From Bdellovibrionales bacterium (GTDB lineage: Bacteria > Myxococcota > XYA12-FULL-58-9 > SYDY01): DNA of 64,000 bases. This document shows positions 54,049-62,773 of the stretch, one piece after another (positions within the stretch are counted from its first letter, which is position 1; each line of letters opens with the position of its first letter). Position numbers and translations under genes: made by a program. The DNA is taken from positions 1-64,000 of the forward strand of contig SYDY01000121.1 of NCBI GenBank assembly GCA_005801425.1, written 5' to 3'. The notes under the pieces were generated by a model, which saw only the letters and a program-made list of their open reading frames with translations, did not search any database and was not told where the DNA came from.

Positions 54049-55059
54049 ATGAGTAGCACAGAAAGACCCACTGGCCGACGTTTCTCGGAATATGACAGAT
54101 CGACATCAGCCTCACCCGTGCCAACGGATGAGCAACGCAAAGCCGTTAAAGCTGTTGATGTTCAGGAACCTCAAAAAGGTCCAGTGGCACACGGCCACCC
54201 ACAGACCCATGGCCGACTTAAAATATTAGACAAGCCTCGTGACAAAGAACTCCCTAGGCTTGCAGACATAGCAAGTCTCGTTCTGCAGTTGGCAACTCTG
54301 CCAAGCACTGGGGAAGATGCCCCCCATGTTGCTCAAGCCATGCTCTATGAGCTCAAATCTCTTCAAATATATGTCCACAGCAAACAGACCAAGCATGATC
54401 CTGTCTATGACAATGCGCTGCTAGGATTGCTCGGCGGGAAGAACGATGGCAGCAGTCTCTCGAAAGCACTTGAAGCCTTCATCAGTGCCATCGATGCAAA
54501 AAGTCCCAACCCGAAGCAAGCCGAGGCCTATATTCGTGAACATGCTTGCGTGGGATGGGCGCTTCTCTCCGCATCGCAAGGCACCCGTGAACGTGTCATG
54601 GCTGCCGCAACCTCAGACAAAAAGGCAGAAGTTTTAGACCAAATATTAGACAGTATGCACAATGCACAAACCGCAAAACCAGGCACCGATGAATATGAAC
54701 ACGCGAGCGCCCAACTCACATCAGCGCTGGCAAACTGGTGCACAACATTCAAAGGCAGAGATGCTGCTGGAATGATGGCTGAACGACTGCAGCGTTTGGC
54801 TCCCGGAACCACTCAGTATTCAACGATCCAGGATGCATGTGTCGGATTTATGAATGCTTGCGTCGTTAAGCATAGTGAAGCCAGCGTTGGACTCGGACAA
54901 AAAATGTTTGGAAATGCAGATAGACGTGATGCAATTGCAGAAGCCGTTTTGGATCCAGCGCTCAAAGAAAGACAGTTTATGTGGGACACAGGCCCTGGCG
55001 TCGATGAACTCTCGAGGCCAGAGCGCCATCCGGACTGGGACACCACAGCAGATCCTTAA
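54049..55059 (+). CDS. hypothetical protein, 336 aa, disordered N terminus
   Basis: Not recognised. The first 70 residues are Ser/Thr/Pro-rich and polar (MSSTERPTGRRFSEYDRST, ASPVPTDEQRK), without Sec signal; the rest is helical (LPRLADIASLVLQLAT, AMLYELKSLQIYV, SSLSKALEAFISAIDAK) with several Ala/Cys helices. A disordered polar N terminus on a helical body is common among type III effectors, and sctV is 7 kb upstream, but there is no direct proof. CATAAT (54037-54042) lies seven bases before the ATG, so the message may be leaderless; no ribosome site is visible. It converges with the J-HTH gene, five bases apart. Confidence 0.68.
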   Translation: MSSTERPTGRRFSEYDRSTSASPVPTDEQRKAVKAVDVQEPQKGPVAHGHPQTHGRLKILDKPRDKELPRLADIASLVLQLATLPSTGEDAPHVAQAMLYELKSLQIYVHSKQTKHDPVYDNALLGLLGGKNDGSSLSKALEAFISAIDAKSPNPKQAEAYIREHACVGWALLSASQGTRERVMAAATSDKKAEVLDQILDSMHNAQTAKPGTDEYEHASAQLTSALANWCTTFKGRDAAGMMAERLQRLAPGTTQYSTIQDACVGFMNACVVKHSEASVGLGQKMFGNADRRDAIAEAVLDPALKERQFMWDTGPGVDELSRPERHPDWDTTADP

Positions 55060-55064
55060 AGACT

Positions 55065-55718
55065 CTACCTGCGCACCCGCTGCCCGCGGAATGTATTAAT
55101 AAAGCCTTTGGACGTTTGAGCGGGATCGAGACCTAAAACCATGGCCATTTGCTGCACAAAACCACGAACATAAATCTCTGCGGGCAATGCGGAAAACTCG
55201 TTGGATTCGATGGCCACAAGATGATGCCGGCCTATTTTGGTCAGTTGGGCGATTTGTTCAAGGGAAAGCGATTGCGACTCACGGGTGCTTTTTAGAAAAA
55301 AACCATCCACGACAGAAGGCAGAGGGGTTGGCGCAGGTGCTGCAATGGGTGCTGCTCGTGATTCATTTTTTGTATGGGCAGCCACTGGAGGTTGCTCTTT
55401 GATAGGCTCATCAATGCGGGCACCTCCGTTTTCGCGAGGTCGATCTTGCTCTGCCCTTGCCGAAGACGTACCTGAAGCGAGGTATCCGTCGTATTCGCAA
55501 CGCCGCTTTGCATCGCTTAACACCCAAAATGCTTCATCGATTTCGTGTTTGAGTTCTTCGATCTCATGGGGATCATGAATGTTGTAACTGGCCAGGGTCT
55601 CAGGGCTTAAAAAACCGCAGATCCTGCGGTATGCAACGGTCACTTCCCGATCCGATGCGCGGGAATCGATATCAAGTGTGTCGTAATAAGAACGAGATCT
55701 TTTCTGTGCCTGCTTCAT
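55065..55718 (-). CDS. J-like domain fused to RodZ-type helix-turn-helix
   Basis: A 217-residue protein. Residues 8-80 follow the J-domain pattern: SYYDTLDIDSRASDREVTVAYRRI at the start, then IDEAFWVLSDAKRRCEYDGYL at the end. The HPD tripeptide expected in the loop is absent (GFLSPETLAS), so it should not activate DnaK. A Pro/Ala-rich linker (AAPIAAPAPTPLPS) leads to a RodZ-type HTH at about 140-205 (LKSTRESQSLSLEQIAQLTKIGRHHLVAIESNEFSALPAEIYVRGFVQQMA). No membrane helix follows, unlike true RodZ. It is probably a cytosolic scaffold or regulator. Confidence 0.82.
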   Translation of the reverse strand: MKQAQKRSRSYYDTLDIDSRASDREVTVAYRRICGFLSPETLASYNIHDPHEIEELKHEIDEAFWVLSDAKRRCEYDGYLASGTSSARAEQDRPRENGGARIDEPIKEQPPVAAHTKNESRAAPIAAPAPTPLPSVVDGFFLKSTRESQSLSLEQIAQLTKIGRHHLVAIESNEFSALPAEIYVRGFVQQMAMVLGLDPAQTSKGFINTFRGQRVRR

Positions 55719-55889
55719 GCCCTACCCAAATCGCTGCAACACAACGAAGTTCGCGTCAATCACGGGAGGACACGAGCGTCAAGCCGAAGTTTCGAAGAAC
55801 AACCGCTTGCACACCGAAGCCTGCCATGTGACCGATGCAATTCCCATTATGCTTGAAAGTTTGCAGACACCTAAAAAATATCAAAAACG

Positions 55890-56951
55890 TCAAACATACT
55901 CTGCAATGAAATCGAGGATCGGTGGGTAAACATCTTCAGGTGCATGACGGCCGACCAGCAAATCCACATGACCATAATCAATACGATCACCCATTTTTGT
56001 GCCTATTTCGCGCAGTCGAACATCCGAAGATCGTAATCGGCGAGAAAGCGCAACCATGGATGCTGGCGGTACAATGCGATCGATGCTTCCGCTAAGCAAA
56101 AGGATCGGCGCGCTGATCTTCTCCAAATGAAATTCGTGGGCATAGGGACTGCTAAGTGAAGGTTCTCGGATAGCGGTCGCAAGCTCGTGGATCATCTGGA
56201 AAGGCACATCATCGATGGATTCTCGGACAAAACGCGTCACAATTTCTTCGTCCATATTGCTTGGATTAAGTGCAACACCATCGCGTACCCAGGTCGCAAG
56301 TGGCATGAACATACGCCCTGCCATCCCGGAAAGCCGACGCAAGGGCAACACCCCACCAAGACTCTGGGCATCGGCCCAGCGCATGGCCAAATCAAGAAAC
56401 TGCTGCTCCTTAAGTCCCAATGGAAGGTAGCCTAAGAGCGGTGTACCCACCGCGACAATCCCTTTGAAAAAATTTTTGTCGCAACGCACCGCTGATGCGA
56501 GAAGCAACATGCCTCCCATGGAATGACCGACACCAAAAACACGATCACAACCCGCATGTTGACGGATAGCCGCAAAAACTGCCGGCAGATCATGTTCAAG
56601 ATACGAGAGAAATCCCCAAGAGTCGGAAACTGAAGAGGCTGTTTCCTTCATGGGCCTGCTTAAGCCTGCACCACGCAGCTCCACGATATAAACCGGATAT
56701 CCCCGTGCAGCCGCTGCGCGGGCGAGAGAATATCGGGAAGAAAGATCAAAATGCAGTCGATTCCCACCAAGGCCATGCAGCATGACAATAGGCTCTGATG
56801 TCACCGATATTGCCGGATGTAATACATGAACAGCCAGCAACCAAGACCGTTCCACAGGCACAGTGAAGGTTTCGCTATGCAATGCGCTCAAATCCCCATC
56901 ACCTTTCTGAATACCTAAGATATGGTGCAGAGAAGAACGCGCTACAAGCAA
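55890..56951 (-). CDS. alpha/beta hydrolase
   Basis: A 353-residue serine hydrolase-type protein. MLHGLGGNRLHFD carries the oxyanion loop, FGVGHSMGGML holds the nucleophile Ser, LLLSGSIDRIVPP the likely Asp, and YGHVDLLVGRHAPEDVYPPILDFI the catalytic His. The last motif resembles PHA-synthase-like and lysosomal-lipase-like proteins. The open frame begins with a TTG at 56951; a start further in (TTG near 56889 with GGTGATGGGGAT) is possible. No signal peptide is evident. The substrate is unknown. Confidence 0.82.
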   Translation of the reverse strand: MLVARSSLHHILGIQKGDGDLSALHSETFTVPVERSWLLAVHVLHPAISVTSEPIVMLHGLGGNRLHFDLSSRYSLARAAAARGYPVYIVELRGAGLSRPMKETASSVSDSWGFLSYLEHDLPAVFAAIRQHAGCDRVFGVGHSMGGMLLLASAVRCDKNFFKGIVAVGTPLLGYLPLGLKEQQFLDLAMRWADAQSLGGVLPLRRLSGMAGRMFMPLATWVRDGVALNPSNMDEEIVTRFVRESIDDVPFQMIHELATAIREPSLSSPYAHEFHLEKISAPILLLSGSIDRIVPPASMVALSRRLRSSDVRLREIGTKMGDRIDYGHVDLLVGRHAPEDVYPPILDFIAEYV

Positions 56952-57024
56952 TTATTTGACATGGTGCATCATGACTTTTATCCTGTGGCCGCTTTCTTGG
57001 TGATCCGAAGAATGGGGGCTGAAA

Positions 57025-57315
57025 ATGAGAGAACAGATTCTTCTGACAATCAATTCACGGTCAGTCCGACGCGAATGGGTTGCAGGAACCTGGGAAAGCC
57101 TTGGAGTTATGAAACATAAGAAGCCTAATAATCCCTCTTTAAATCCTCACGAAGAAAAAGTTCTTCATCTGCGAGGGCAACTTGAAGTCGATGACGATTG
57201 TGCCTTGGAGCTCGCATCCAACGACCCCATGGTGATGCAACGCCTCCTCGCTATTGAAGCCAATATTATTGCTGCCGCACGAGCACGGGCCGCGATCAAG
57301 GACGATGAAGATTGA
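57025..57315 (+). CDS. small hypothetical protein upstream of recJ
   Basis: Not recognised. The 96-codon frame from the ATG at 57025 ends 36 bases before recJ. A shorter 68-residue version from the ATG at 57109 (GGAG close upstream) is equally possible and reads MKHKKPNNPSLNPHEEKVL. The C-terminal part is helical and acidic (VDDDCALELASNDPMVMQRLLAIEANIIAAARARAAIKDDED). It may be cotranscribed with recJ. Confidence 0.55.
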   Translation: MREQILLTINSRSVRREWVAGTWESLGVMKHKKPNNPSLNPHEEKVLHLRGQLEVDDDCALELASNDPMVMQRLLAIEANIIAAARARAAIKDDED

Positions 57316-57351
57316 TTGTATATTAAGAGAACGCAGGCTAATGGCCAACGC

Positions 57352-59037
57352 ATGAATAAATTAAGTGCTGCGGGACGTTTATGGCGCGATGCGCCCACAG
57401 TGTCGCTCAAAGAACCCCGGCGATTTATTCGATTGCTTCTCGAACAGCGCGGGCTTGTGGATGACACTTCACGAGAAATTTATCTTGCGCCCAGTTTAAG
57501 CCATATTCCCGATCCTGCGTTGATGGCGGATATGGATATCGCTGTCAAACGGATTATTTCTGCCATCAAAAGCCAAGAACACATCACGGTTTATGGGGAC
57601 TACGATGTGGATGGTGTTTCTTCAGCGACCATTTTGGTGTCATTTCTTCGCAAACTTGGTGCCAAAGCAGATTTTTATATTCCTGACAGACGAACCGAAG
57701 GCTACGGACTCAATCTTGCAGCCGTGGAGCATATTGCTACACAAAGCCCACTGATGATCACGGTCGATTGCGGTATTACAAGTGTTGCTGAAGTGGCACG
57801 CGCCAATGAACTTGGTTGCAACGTGATCATTGTTGACCATCATCAAGTTCCCGATCCCATGCCTGCGGCCATTGCATGTTTAAATCCACACAGGCCCGAT
57901 TGCCGCTATCCATTCAAACCCCTCTGTGCGGCCGGTGTAGCCTTTATGCTCGCCATCGCGTTGCGGCGGACACTTCGGGAGCAAGGCTATTTTACGGTCT
58001 ACAAAGAACCCGATGTTCGCGAATTATTGGACGTCGTCGCCCTTGCCACTGTGGCTGATATGGTACCACTTGAAGGTATCAATCGCATTTTGGTGCATGC
58101 GGGATTGCAACGCATGACCACCCATCCCCGTGCTGGGATCTACGCGCTCATGAAAGTTGCAGGCATCGATCCTGAACAAATCAAAGCGAGCCATCTTGGG
58201 TTTCAATTGGGACCGCGTATCAATGCGCGTGGACGCTTGGAACACGCTGGGCAAGCCGTCGAATTGCTTCTTTCTGATGATAAATATTTGTCAGAGCACA
58301 TTGCCCAAATGCTCGATCATGCCAATCGCGAACGCAGACGGATTGAATCCGAAACCGTTGAAATCGCCATGAAGCGTATTCAAGAAGAAGGCACATGGAA
58401 AAAAACATCGGGTCTCGTACTGTATGATCCCACATGGCATCCCGGTATTTTAGGACTTGTCGCAAGCCGCGTCATGCAAAAATACCACAGACCTACGATT
58501 GTGATCGGCGAAGGCGGCAAAGGATCGGGACGCAGTATTCCAGGCGTCGATCTCCATCATGCTATGCATGCTGGTTCTGCCCTTCTTGAAAAATTTGGTG
58601 GGCATAAAGCAGCTGCCGGACTCACAATTATTGAAGAAAATATTGATGCCTTTCGAGCGTGTTTTCAACAGGACGTCATTGAGCAAATAGGCGAGCCTCC
58701 TTATACGCCTGAAATGATACCCGATCTCACGGTAAACACCTCAGAACTCAATCTCGGCGTGATCGAACACCTGCGCCAAATGGAACCCTTTGGGCATCAC
58801 AATCCCGCACCGTTGTTTGTCGCCCATCATGTGCCCATCAAAGAAATGCGCATTGTGGGCGAAAAACATTTGAAGCTCCGCTTGGGCAATGAAAAACATG
58901 ATGCGATCATGTTTAATCAAGCGCCTCTCATGCAAACCTTGGGATCCCATGCGGATATCGTTTTTGGCATCGAGGAAAATCATTACCGAGGAAACACCAC
59001 GCTGCAATTGCGGGTGGAGGATGTGCGAACGGCATAA
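57352..59037 (+). CDS. recJ: single-strand-specific 5'-3' exonuclease RecJ
   Basis: Exonuclease in recombination and mismatch repair. The 561-residue product has the DHH phosphoesterase motifs: VYGDYDVDGVSSATI (motif I), ITVDCGIT, VDHHQVPDP (motif III DHH), LLDVVALATVADMVPL, and DHHA1-domain GKGSGRSIPGVDLHHAM with KFGGHKAAAGLTI. An OB-fold end (HLKLRLGNEKHDAIMF) follows. The ATG at 57352 is preferred over a TTG 36 bases upstream. Length is near the usual 570. Confidence 0.95.
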   Translation: MNKLSAAGRLWRDAPTVSLKEPRRFIRLLLEQRGLVDDTSREIYLAPSLSHIPDPALMADMDIAVKRIISAIKSQEHITVYGDYDVDGVSSATILVSFLRKLGAKADFYIPDRRTEGYGLNLAAVEHIATQSPLMITVDCGITSVAEVARANELGCNVIIVDHHQVPDPMPAAIACLNPHRPDCRYPFKPLCAAGVAFMLAIALRRTLREQGYFTVYKEPDVRELLDVVALATVADMVPLEGINRILVHAGLQRMTTHPRAGIYALMKVAGIDPEQIKASHLGFQLGPRINARGRLEHAGQAVELLLSDDKYLSEHIAQMLDHANRERRRIESETVEIAMKRIQEEGTWKKTSGLVLYDPTWHPGILGLVASRVMQKYHRPTIVIGEGGKGSGRSIPGVDLHHAMHAGSALLEKFGGHKAAAGLTIIEENIDAFRACFQQDVIEQIGEPPYTPEMIPDLTVNTSELNLGVIEHLRQMEPFGHHNPAPLFVAHHVPIKEMRIVGEKHLKLRLGNEKHDAIMFNQAPLMQTLGSHADIVFGIEENHYRGNTTLQLRVEDVRTA

Positions 59038-59826
59038 TCAAGGCTGCATGCCGCTCAAACTAAAGCTCACACCTGCATAGGGAAGAACTTTCGGATCTTT
59101 TAAACCGAGAAGCAACGTATCGGCCCGCTTCTTTGAAATAAAATCAACCTGGGGTGCATTGAGTTTATCAAATACGTTGAGGACATTGCGTGTAAAACTT
59201 AAACGCCGCCAATTTTGAAAATAAGCATAATACGGCAGGAACTTCACCGGTAACAAGTAAATGCTGTAAATAGGCAACACCATGCATGCCGCGATCACAC
59301 GCGAAAGCTGCAAAAGCCATGAACGTGGTAAGAAGCGCAAAAATACTTTCCTTATAGGCTCAACGCCATAGCGCACCAGTGCATTACCCTCTTCCGAGTA
59401 AACCCACACGATCAAACGTCCACCTGGTTTAAGGTGCCGTCTTAAGTTGTGGATAGTCGCTTCTGGACTGTCGGTATGGTGCACCACTCCGATGCTCATC
59501 ACAATATCGAACTTACGACCAAGATCCATGGTTGCAATATCCGCCTGGACATAGGTCACATTACGAACATCTTTATTTCGTTGTTGCGCAATGGATACCG
59601 CATTGAGATCGACTGCTGTCACATGCCGCGCAATGGGCGCAACAAAACCTGTATGCTGTCCAGAACCACATCCCGCATCCAGAACATCTTTGCCACGAAA
59701 GTCTTCCAAAACGAGTGGTTGGATCCAGTCCTTGAACAAAAATAATTCGCGATCCTCTAACATGGACCACTGCTCAAACCACTCCGATTGTTGCTTTTGT
59801 ACTACACCCTGGGCATTTCCCACCAT
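59038..59826 (-). CDS. class I SAM-dependent methyltransferase
   Basis: A 262-residue methyltransferase. VLDAGCGSGQHTGFVAPIA is the SAM loop (motif I), TAVDLNAVSIAQQRN motif II and FDIVMSIGVVHHTDSPEATIHNLRRHLKPGGRLIVWVYSEEG motif IV to V, similar to UbiE/quinone or ArsM-type small-molecule enzymes. The C-terminal part is hydrophobic and aromatic (MVLPIYSIYLLPVKFLPYYAYF). The start is fixed by GGAGG five bases before the ATG at 59826; 51 upstream codons are dropped. It converges with recJ with no gap. The substrate is unknown. Confidence 0.85.
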   Translation of the reverse strand: MVGNAQGVVQKQQSEWFEQWSMLEDRELFLFKDWIQPLVLEDFRGKDVLDAGCGSGQHTGFVAPIARHVTAVDLNAVSIAQQRNKDVRNVTYVQADIATMDLGRKFDIVMSIGVVHHTDSPEATIHNLRRHLKPGGRLIVWVYSEEGNALVRYGVEPIRKVFLRFLPRSWLLQLSRVIAACMVLPIYSIYLLPVKFLPYYAYFQNWRRLSFTRNVLNVFDKLNAPQVDFISKKRADTLLLGLKDPKVLPYAGVSFSLSGMQP

Positions 59827-59912
59827 GTGAACCTCCAAATAGAGCAACAAACGAACATAACAACCTTGGCGAGAGCAAAATGTTGGCCTCGGACACGGAT
59901 AATAGGAACCCC

Positions 59913-60443
59913 ATGATCCACACAGAGCGGTTGGAACTACGATTATGGCATGATGACGATCTCGCTGCTTTTGCTGCACTCAACGCGGATCCAGAAGTCA
60001 TGCGCTTCATGCCGAACATGCTTACGCGCGATCAAAGCGATGCCGTGCTTCAGCGATTTGAACAGCATCACATCCAATATGGCTATGGGGTGTGGGCAGC
60101 CACATTGCGATCCACTGGTGAATGGATTGGTGCCGTGGGACTCAATCATCCTATGCTCGTCGCGCATTTCACGCCATGTGTTGAAGTATTATGGCGCATC
60201 GCACGCAAGCACTGGAACCAGGGTTACGCCACCGAAAGTGCCCAAGCTGTGTTGGACTTTGGATTTCACACATTGAAGCTGCAAGAAATCGTAGCGTATA
60301 CAACCGTGCCCAACACACCATCGCGACGCGTGATGGAAAAATTGGGGATGACCCACGATCCAGTCGATGATTTTCAGCATCCCAATTTGCCCGAAGATCA
60401 TCCATTGAGAACGCATGTGTTATATCGGGCAAAATGGGACTAA
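59913..60443 (+). CDS. GNAT acetyltransferase, RimJ/RimL type
   Basis: A 176-residue N-acetyltransferase. It starts MIHTERLELRLWHDDDLAAFAALNADPEVMRFMP, the RimL-type opening, and has EVLWRIARKHWNQGYATESAQAVLDFGF, the acetyl-CoA loop (Gln/Arg-x-x-Gly-x-Ala), and VPNTPSRRVMEKLGM near the end. TAGGA lies six bases before the ATG at 59913, which decides the start over an ATG 33 bases upstream. It precedes rocD by 45 bases on the same strand. Confidence 0.9.
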   Translation: MIHTERLELRLWHDDDLAAFAALNADPEVMRFMPNMLTRDQSDAVLQRFEQHHIQYGYGVWAATLRSTGEWIGAVGLNHPMLVAHFTPCVEVLWRIARKHWNQGYATESAQAVLDFGFHTLKLQEIVAYTTVPNTPSRRVMEKLGMTHDPVDDFQHPNLPEDHPLRTHVLYRAKWD

Positions 60444-60488
60444 AAATCACGGTTGAACCCAAGTACGACTTTCGGCACAATCCTGCCC

Positions 60489-61691
60489 ATGAATGCTCAA
60501 GAACATATTGATCTCATCAACCATTTCAGTGCGCACAATTATCACCCCTACCCTGTCGTTTTGGCCGAAGGCGAAGGCGTTTGGGTCAAGGATGTTGAGG
60601 GCAAACGTTATCTCGATATGCTGGCGGCCTATTCAGCGGTCAATTTCGGACATCGACATCCCGCATTGATTGCAGCTGCCAAAGCACAACTTGATAAAAT
60701 AACACTCACAAGCCGTGCGTTTCATAATGACCAATTGGGTCCATTTTGTCGCGATCTCGCACAATTGTGCGGCATGGAAACTGTGCTTCCCATGAACACT
60801 GGAGCCGAAGGCGTGGAAACCGCCATCAAGCTTGCACGCAAATGGGGCTATGAGAAAAAAGGTGTTCCCGGCAATGAGGCAGTGATTTTGGTCTGTGATG
60901 GCAATTTTCACGGACGCACCATCACCATCGTAAGCTTCAGCACCGATGATCAGGCACGCGGGGGATTTGGACCTTATACCCCTGGCTTTAAAGTCATCCC
61001 TTACGGTGATGCCGATGCCCTCGAAGCTGCAATCACCGATCGCGTCGTTGGATTTTTGTTTGAACCTGTCCAAGGCGAAGCGGGCGTTGTGTTCCCACAA
61101 GATGGCTACATCAAAAAAGTGCGCGAGATCTGTACACGCAAAAACGTGCTGATGATCGCCGATGAGATCCAATCAGGTCTTGGGCGCACAGGAAAAACGT
61201 TTGCCTGCGATCATGAAAACGTAAAACCCGATGTATACATTTTGGGCAAAGCGCTGGGCGGTGGGATCATGCCTATTTCGGCTGTAGTCTCATCCCATGA
61301 TATTTTTAGCGTCATACGTCCTGGCGATCATGGCAGTACGTTTGGTGGTAATCCACTGGCAACCGCGATTGCACGCGAAGTGATCAGATTGCTTAGAACC
61401 GGCGAATTTCAAACCAATGCCACAAAACTGGGCAAAGTACTCTTTGACGAACTGACAGCAGCACGTTTGCCTGCGGTCAAAGAAATCAGATCCCGTGGCT
61501 TATGGGCAGGTATCGTGGTGGACACCAAGTTCGGCAATGGACGCCATTTTGGTGAAAAACTCATGGCCAATGGGCTTTTATGCAAAGAAACCCACGAGAA
61601 TACGATCCGATTGGCACCCCCGCTTTGTATCAGTGAAAGTGACTTGGGCTTCGCGCTTGAGCGGTTGAAGAAGGTTTTGAACCCCAATTAA
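60489..61691 (+). CDS. rocD: ornithine aminotransferase
   Basis: PLP enzyme converting ornithine and 2-oxoglutarate to glutamate semialdehyde and glutamate. The 400-residue product has HNYHPYPVVLAEGEGVWVKDVEGKRYLDMLAAYSAVNFGHRHP, MNTGAEGVETAIKLARKWGY, CDGNFHGRTITIVSFS, FEPVQGEAGV, IADEIQSGLGRTGK and the PLP lysine in LGKALGGGIMPISAV. These are characteristic of ornithine aminotransferase rather than acetylornithine aminotransferase. It converges with argF, so ornithine flows to glutamate or citrulline from adjacent genes. Confidence 0.94.
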   Translation: MNAQEHIDLINHFSAHNYHPYPVVLAEGEGVWVKDVEGKRYLDMLAAYSAVNFGHRHPALIAAAKAQLDKITLTSRAFHNDQLGPFCRDLAQLCGMETVLPMNTGAEGVETAIKLARKWGYEKKGVPGNEAVILVCDGNFHGRTITIVSFSTDDQARGGFGPYTPGFKVIPYGDADALEAAITDRVVGFLFEPVQGEAGVVFPQDGYIKKVREICTRKNVLMIADEIQSGLGRTGKTFACDHENVKPDVYILGKALGGGIMPISAVVSSHDIFSVIRPGDHGSTFGGNPLATAIAREVIRLLRTGEFQTNATKLGKVLFDELTAARLPAVKEIRSRGLWAGIVVDTKFGNGRHFGEKLMANGLLCKETHENTIRLAPPLCISESDLGFALERLKKVLNPN

Positions 61692-61695
61692 CACA

Positions 61696-61720
61696 GGGCG
61701 GTTCACGAACCGCCCCTACA
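61696..61720 (-). repeat. REP-like palindrome between rocD and argF
   Basis: GGGCGGTTCACGAACCGCCC (61696-61715) followed by CTACA, that is TGTAGG on the minus strand. One base differs from the copy at 32140. It lies between two convergent stops. Confidence 0.75.
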
Positions 61721-61743
61721 GAGAACAAGAAACCGATCCAAAT

Positions 61744-62661
61744 TCAACGATTTTCTAGCAAAAATGTCATGAGTGCCTTTTGCGCATGCAGACGATTTTC
61801 TGCTTGATCAAAAACACGCGATTGCGGGCCATCTATCACTTCAGCGGACACTTCTTCGCCGCGATGTGCAGGCAAACAATGCAAGAATATGGCATCGGGC
61901 TTCGCACGTTTCATCAAACGTCCATCCACTTGGAAACCGGAAAAATCACGCACGCGTTTGGCTTGCTCTTCTTCTTGTCCCATAGAAGCCCAAACGTCGG
62001 TATACACCACATCGGCACCTTCAACGGCACCCAAATCATGACATACTTCAATTTTAGCACCCGAAGCCTTTGCGGCTGTCTGGGCCTCACGCACAATTTC
62101 ATCTTTGGGCGCGTATTCTCGGGGCGTAATGATCCGCACATTCACGCCTGCCAATGCGCCGCCGAGCATCATGGAATGGGCCATATTGTTGCCATCGCCC
62201 ACATACACCAATGTTTGTCCGGCCAAGGTCCCACGGTTTTCTTTGATGGTCTGCAAATCTGCCAAGATCTGACACGGATGCAATAAATCATCCAAACCGT
62301 TGATCACGGGCACGCGCGACGCCGAGGCCAATCCTTGAACCTCTTCATGCTTGTAGGTTCGGATCATCAAAATATCGAGATAGCGCGACAATACTTTGGC
62401 AGTATCCGTAATCGGTTCACCACGACCAATCTGAATGTCACGGGAGGACAAAAAGATGGCCTGTCCGCCCATTTGAATGGCGCCAGCTTCAAAAGATACC
62501 CGTGTGCGTGTCGAACTCTTCTGGAAAATCATACCGAGCACTTTGCCGCGCATGGCTTGGGCATAGGCTTCGGGGCGTTGCTTCATGTGCGCAGCACGGT
62601 CGAGCACCAATGTTTGTTCTGCGGCTGAAAGATCGAGATCACGGAGAAAATGTCGTGTCAT
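61744..62661 (-). CDS. argF: ornithine carbamoyltransferase
   Basis: Makes citrulline from ornithine and carbamoyl phosphate. The 305-residue product starts MTRHFLRDLDLSA and has FQKSSTRTRVSFE (carbamoyl phosphate site STRTR), HPCQILADLQTI, YVGDGNNMAHS, TDVWASMGQE and the ornithine/catalytic HCLPAHRGEEVS, with the HCLP cysteine. Nine upstream codons are not counted. It faces rocD. Confidence 0.96.
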   Translation of the reverse strand: MTRHFLRDLDLSAAEQTLVLDRAAHMKQRPEAYAQAMRGKVLGMIFQKSSTRTRVSFEAGAIQMGGQAIFLSSRDIQIGRGEPITDTAKVLSRYLDILMIRTYKHEEVQGLASASRVPVINGLDDLLHPCQILADLQTIKENRGTLAGQTLVYVGDGNNMAHSMMLGGALAGVNVRIITPREYAPKDEIVREAQTAAKASGAKIEVCHDLGAVEGADVVYTDVWASMGQEEEQAKRVRDFSGFQVDGRLMKRAKPDAIFLHCLPAHRGEEVSAEVIDGPQSRVFDQAENRLHAQKALMTFLLENR

Positions 62662-62740
62662 GGGTGGATGATATAACCAACCCATCACCCCGTTACAAGA
62701 AGAGCAAAACTATGATAAATCATGTGCATAATAACTTCAC

Positions 62741-62765
62741 GGGCGATTCACGAATCGCCCCTACA
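62741..62765 (-). repeat. REP-like palindrome before thiI
   Basis: GGGCGATTCACGAATCGCCC (62741-62760) followed by CTACA, a compensated variant of the copies at 32140 and 61696: both arms changed to keep pairing. It is nine bases before the thiI start. Confidence 0.75.
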
Positions 62766-62773
62766 AGAAAACA

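Noticed and set aside
61696-62765. GGGCGGTT palindromes as CRISPR repeats
   Set aside because: Only single, widely separated copies; no spacer array and no cas genes.
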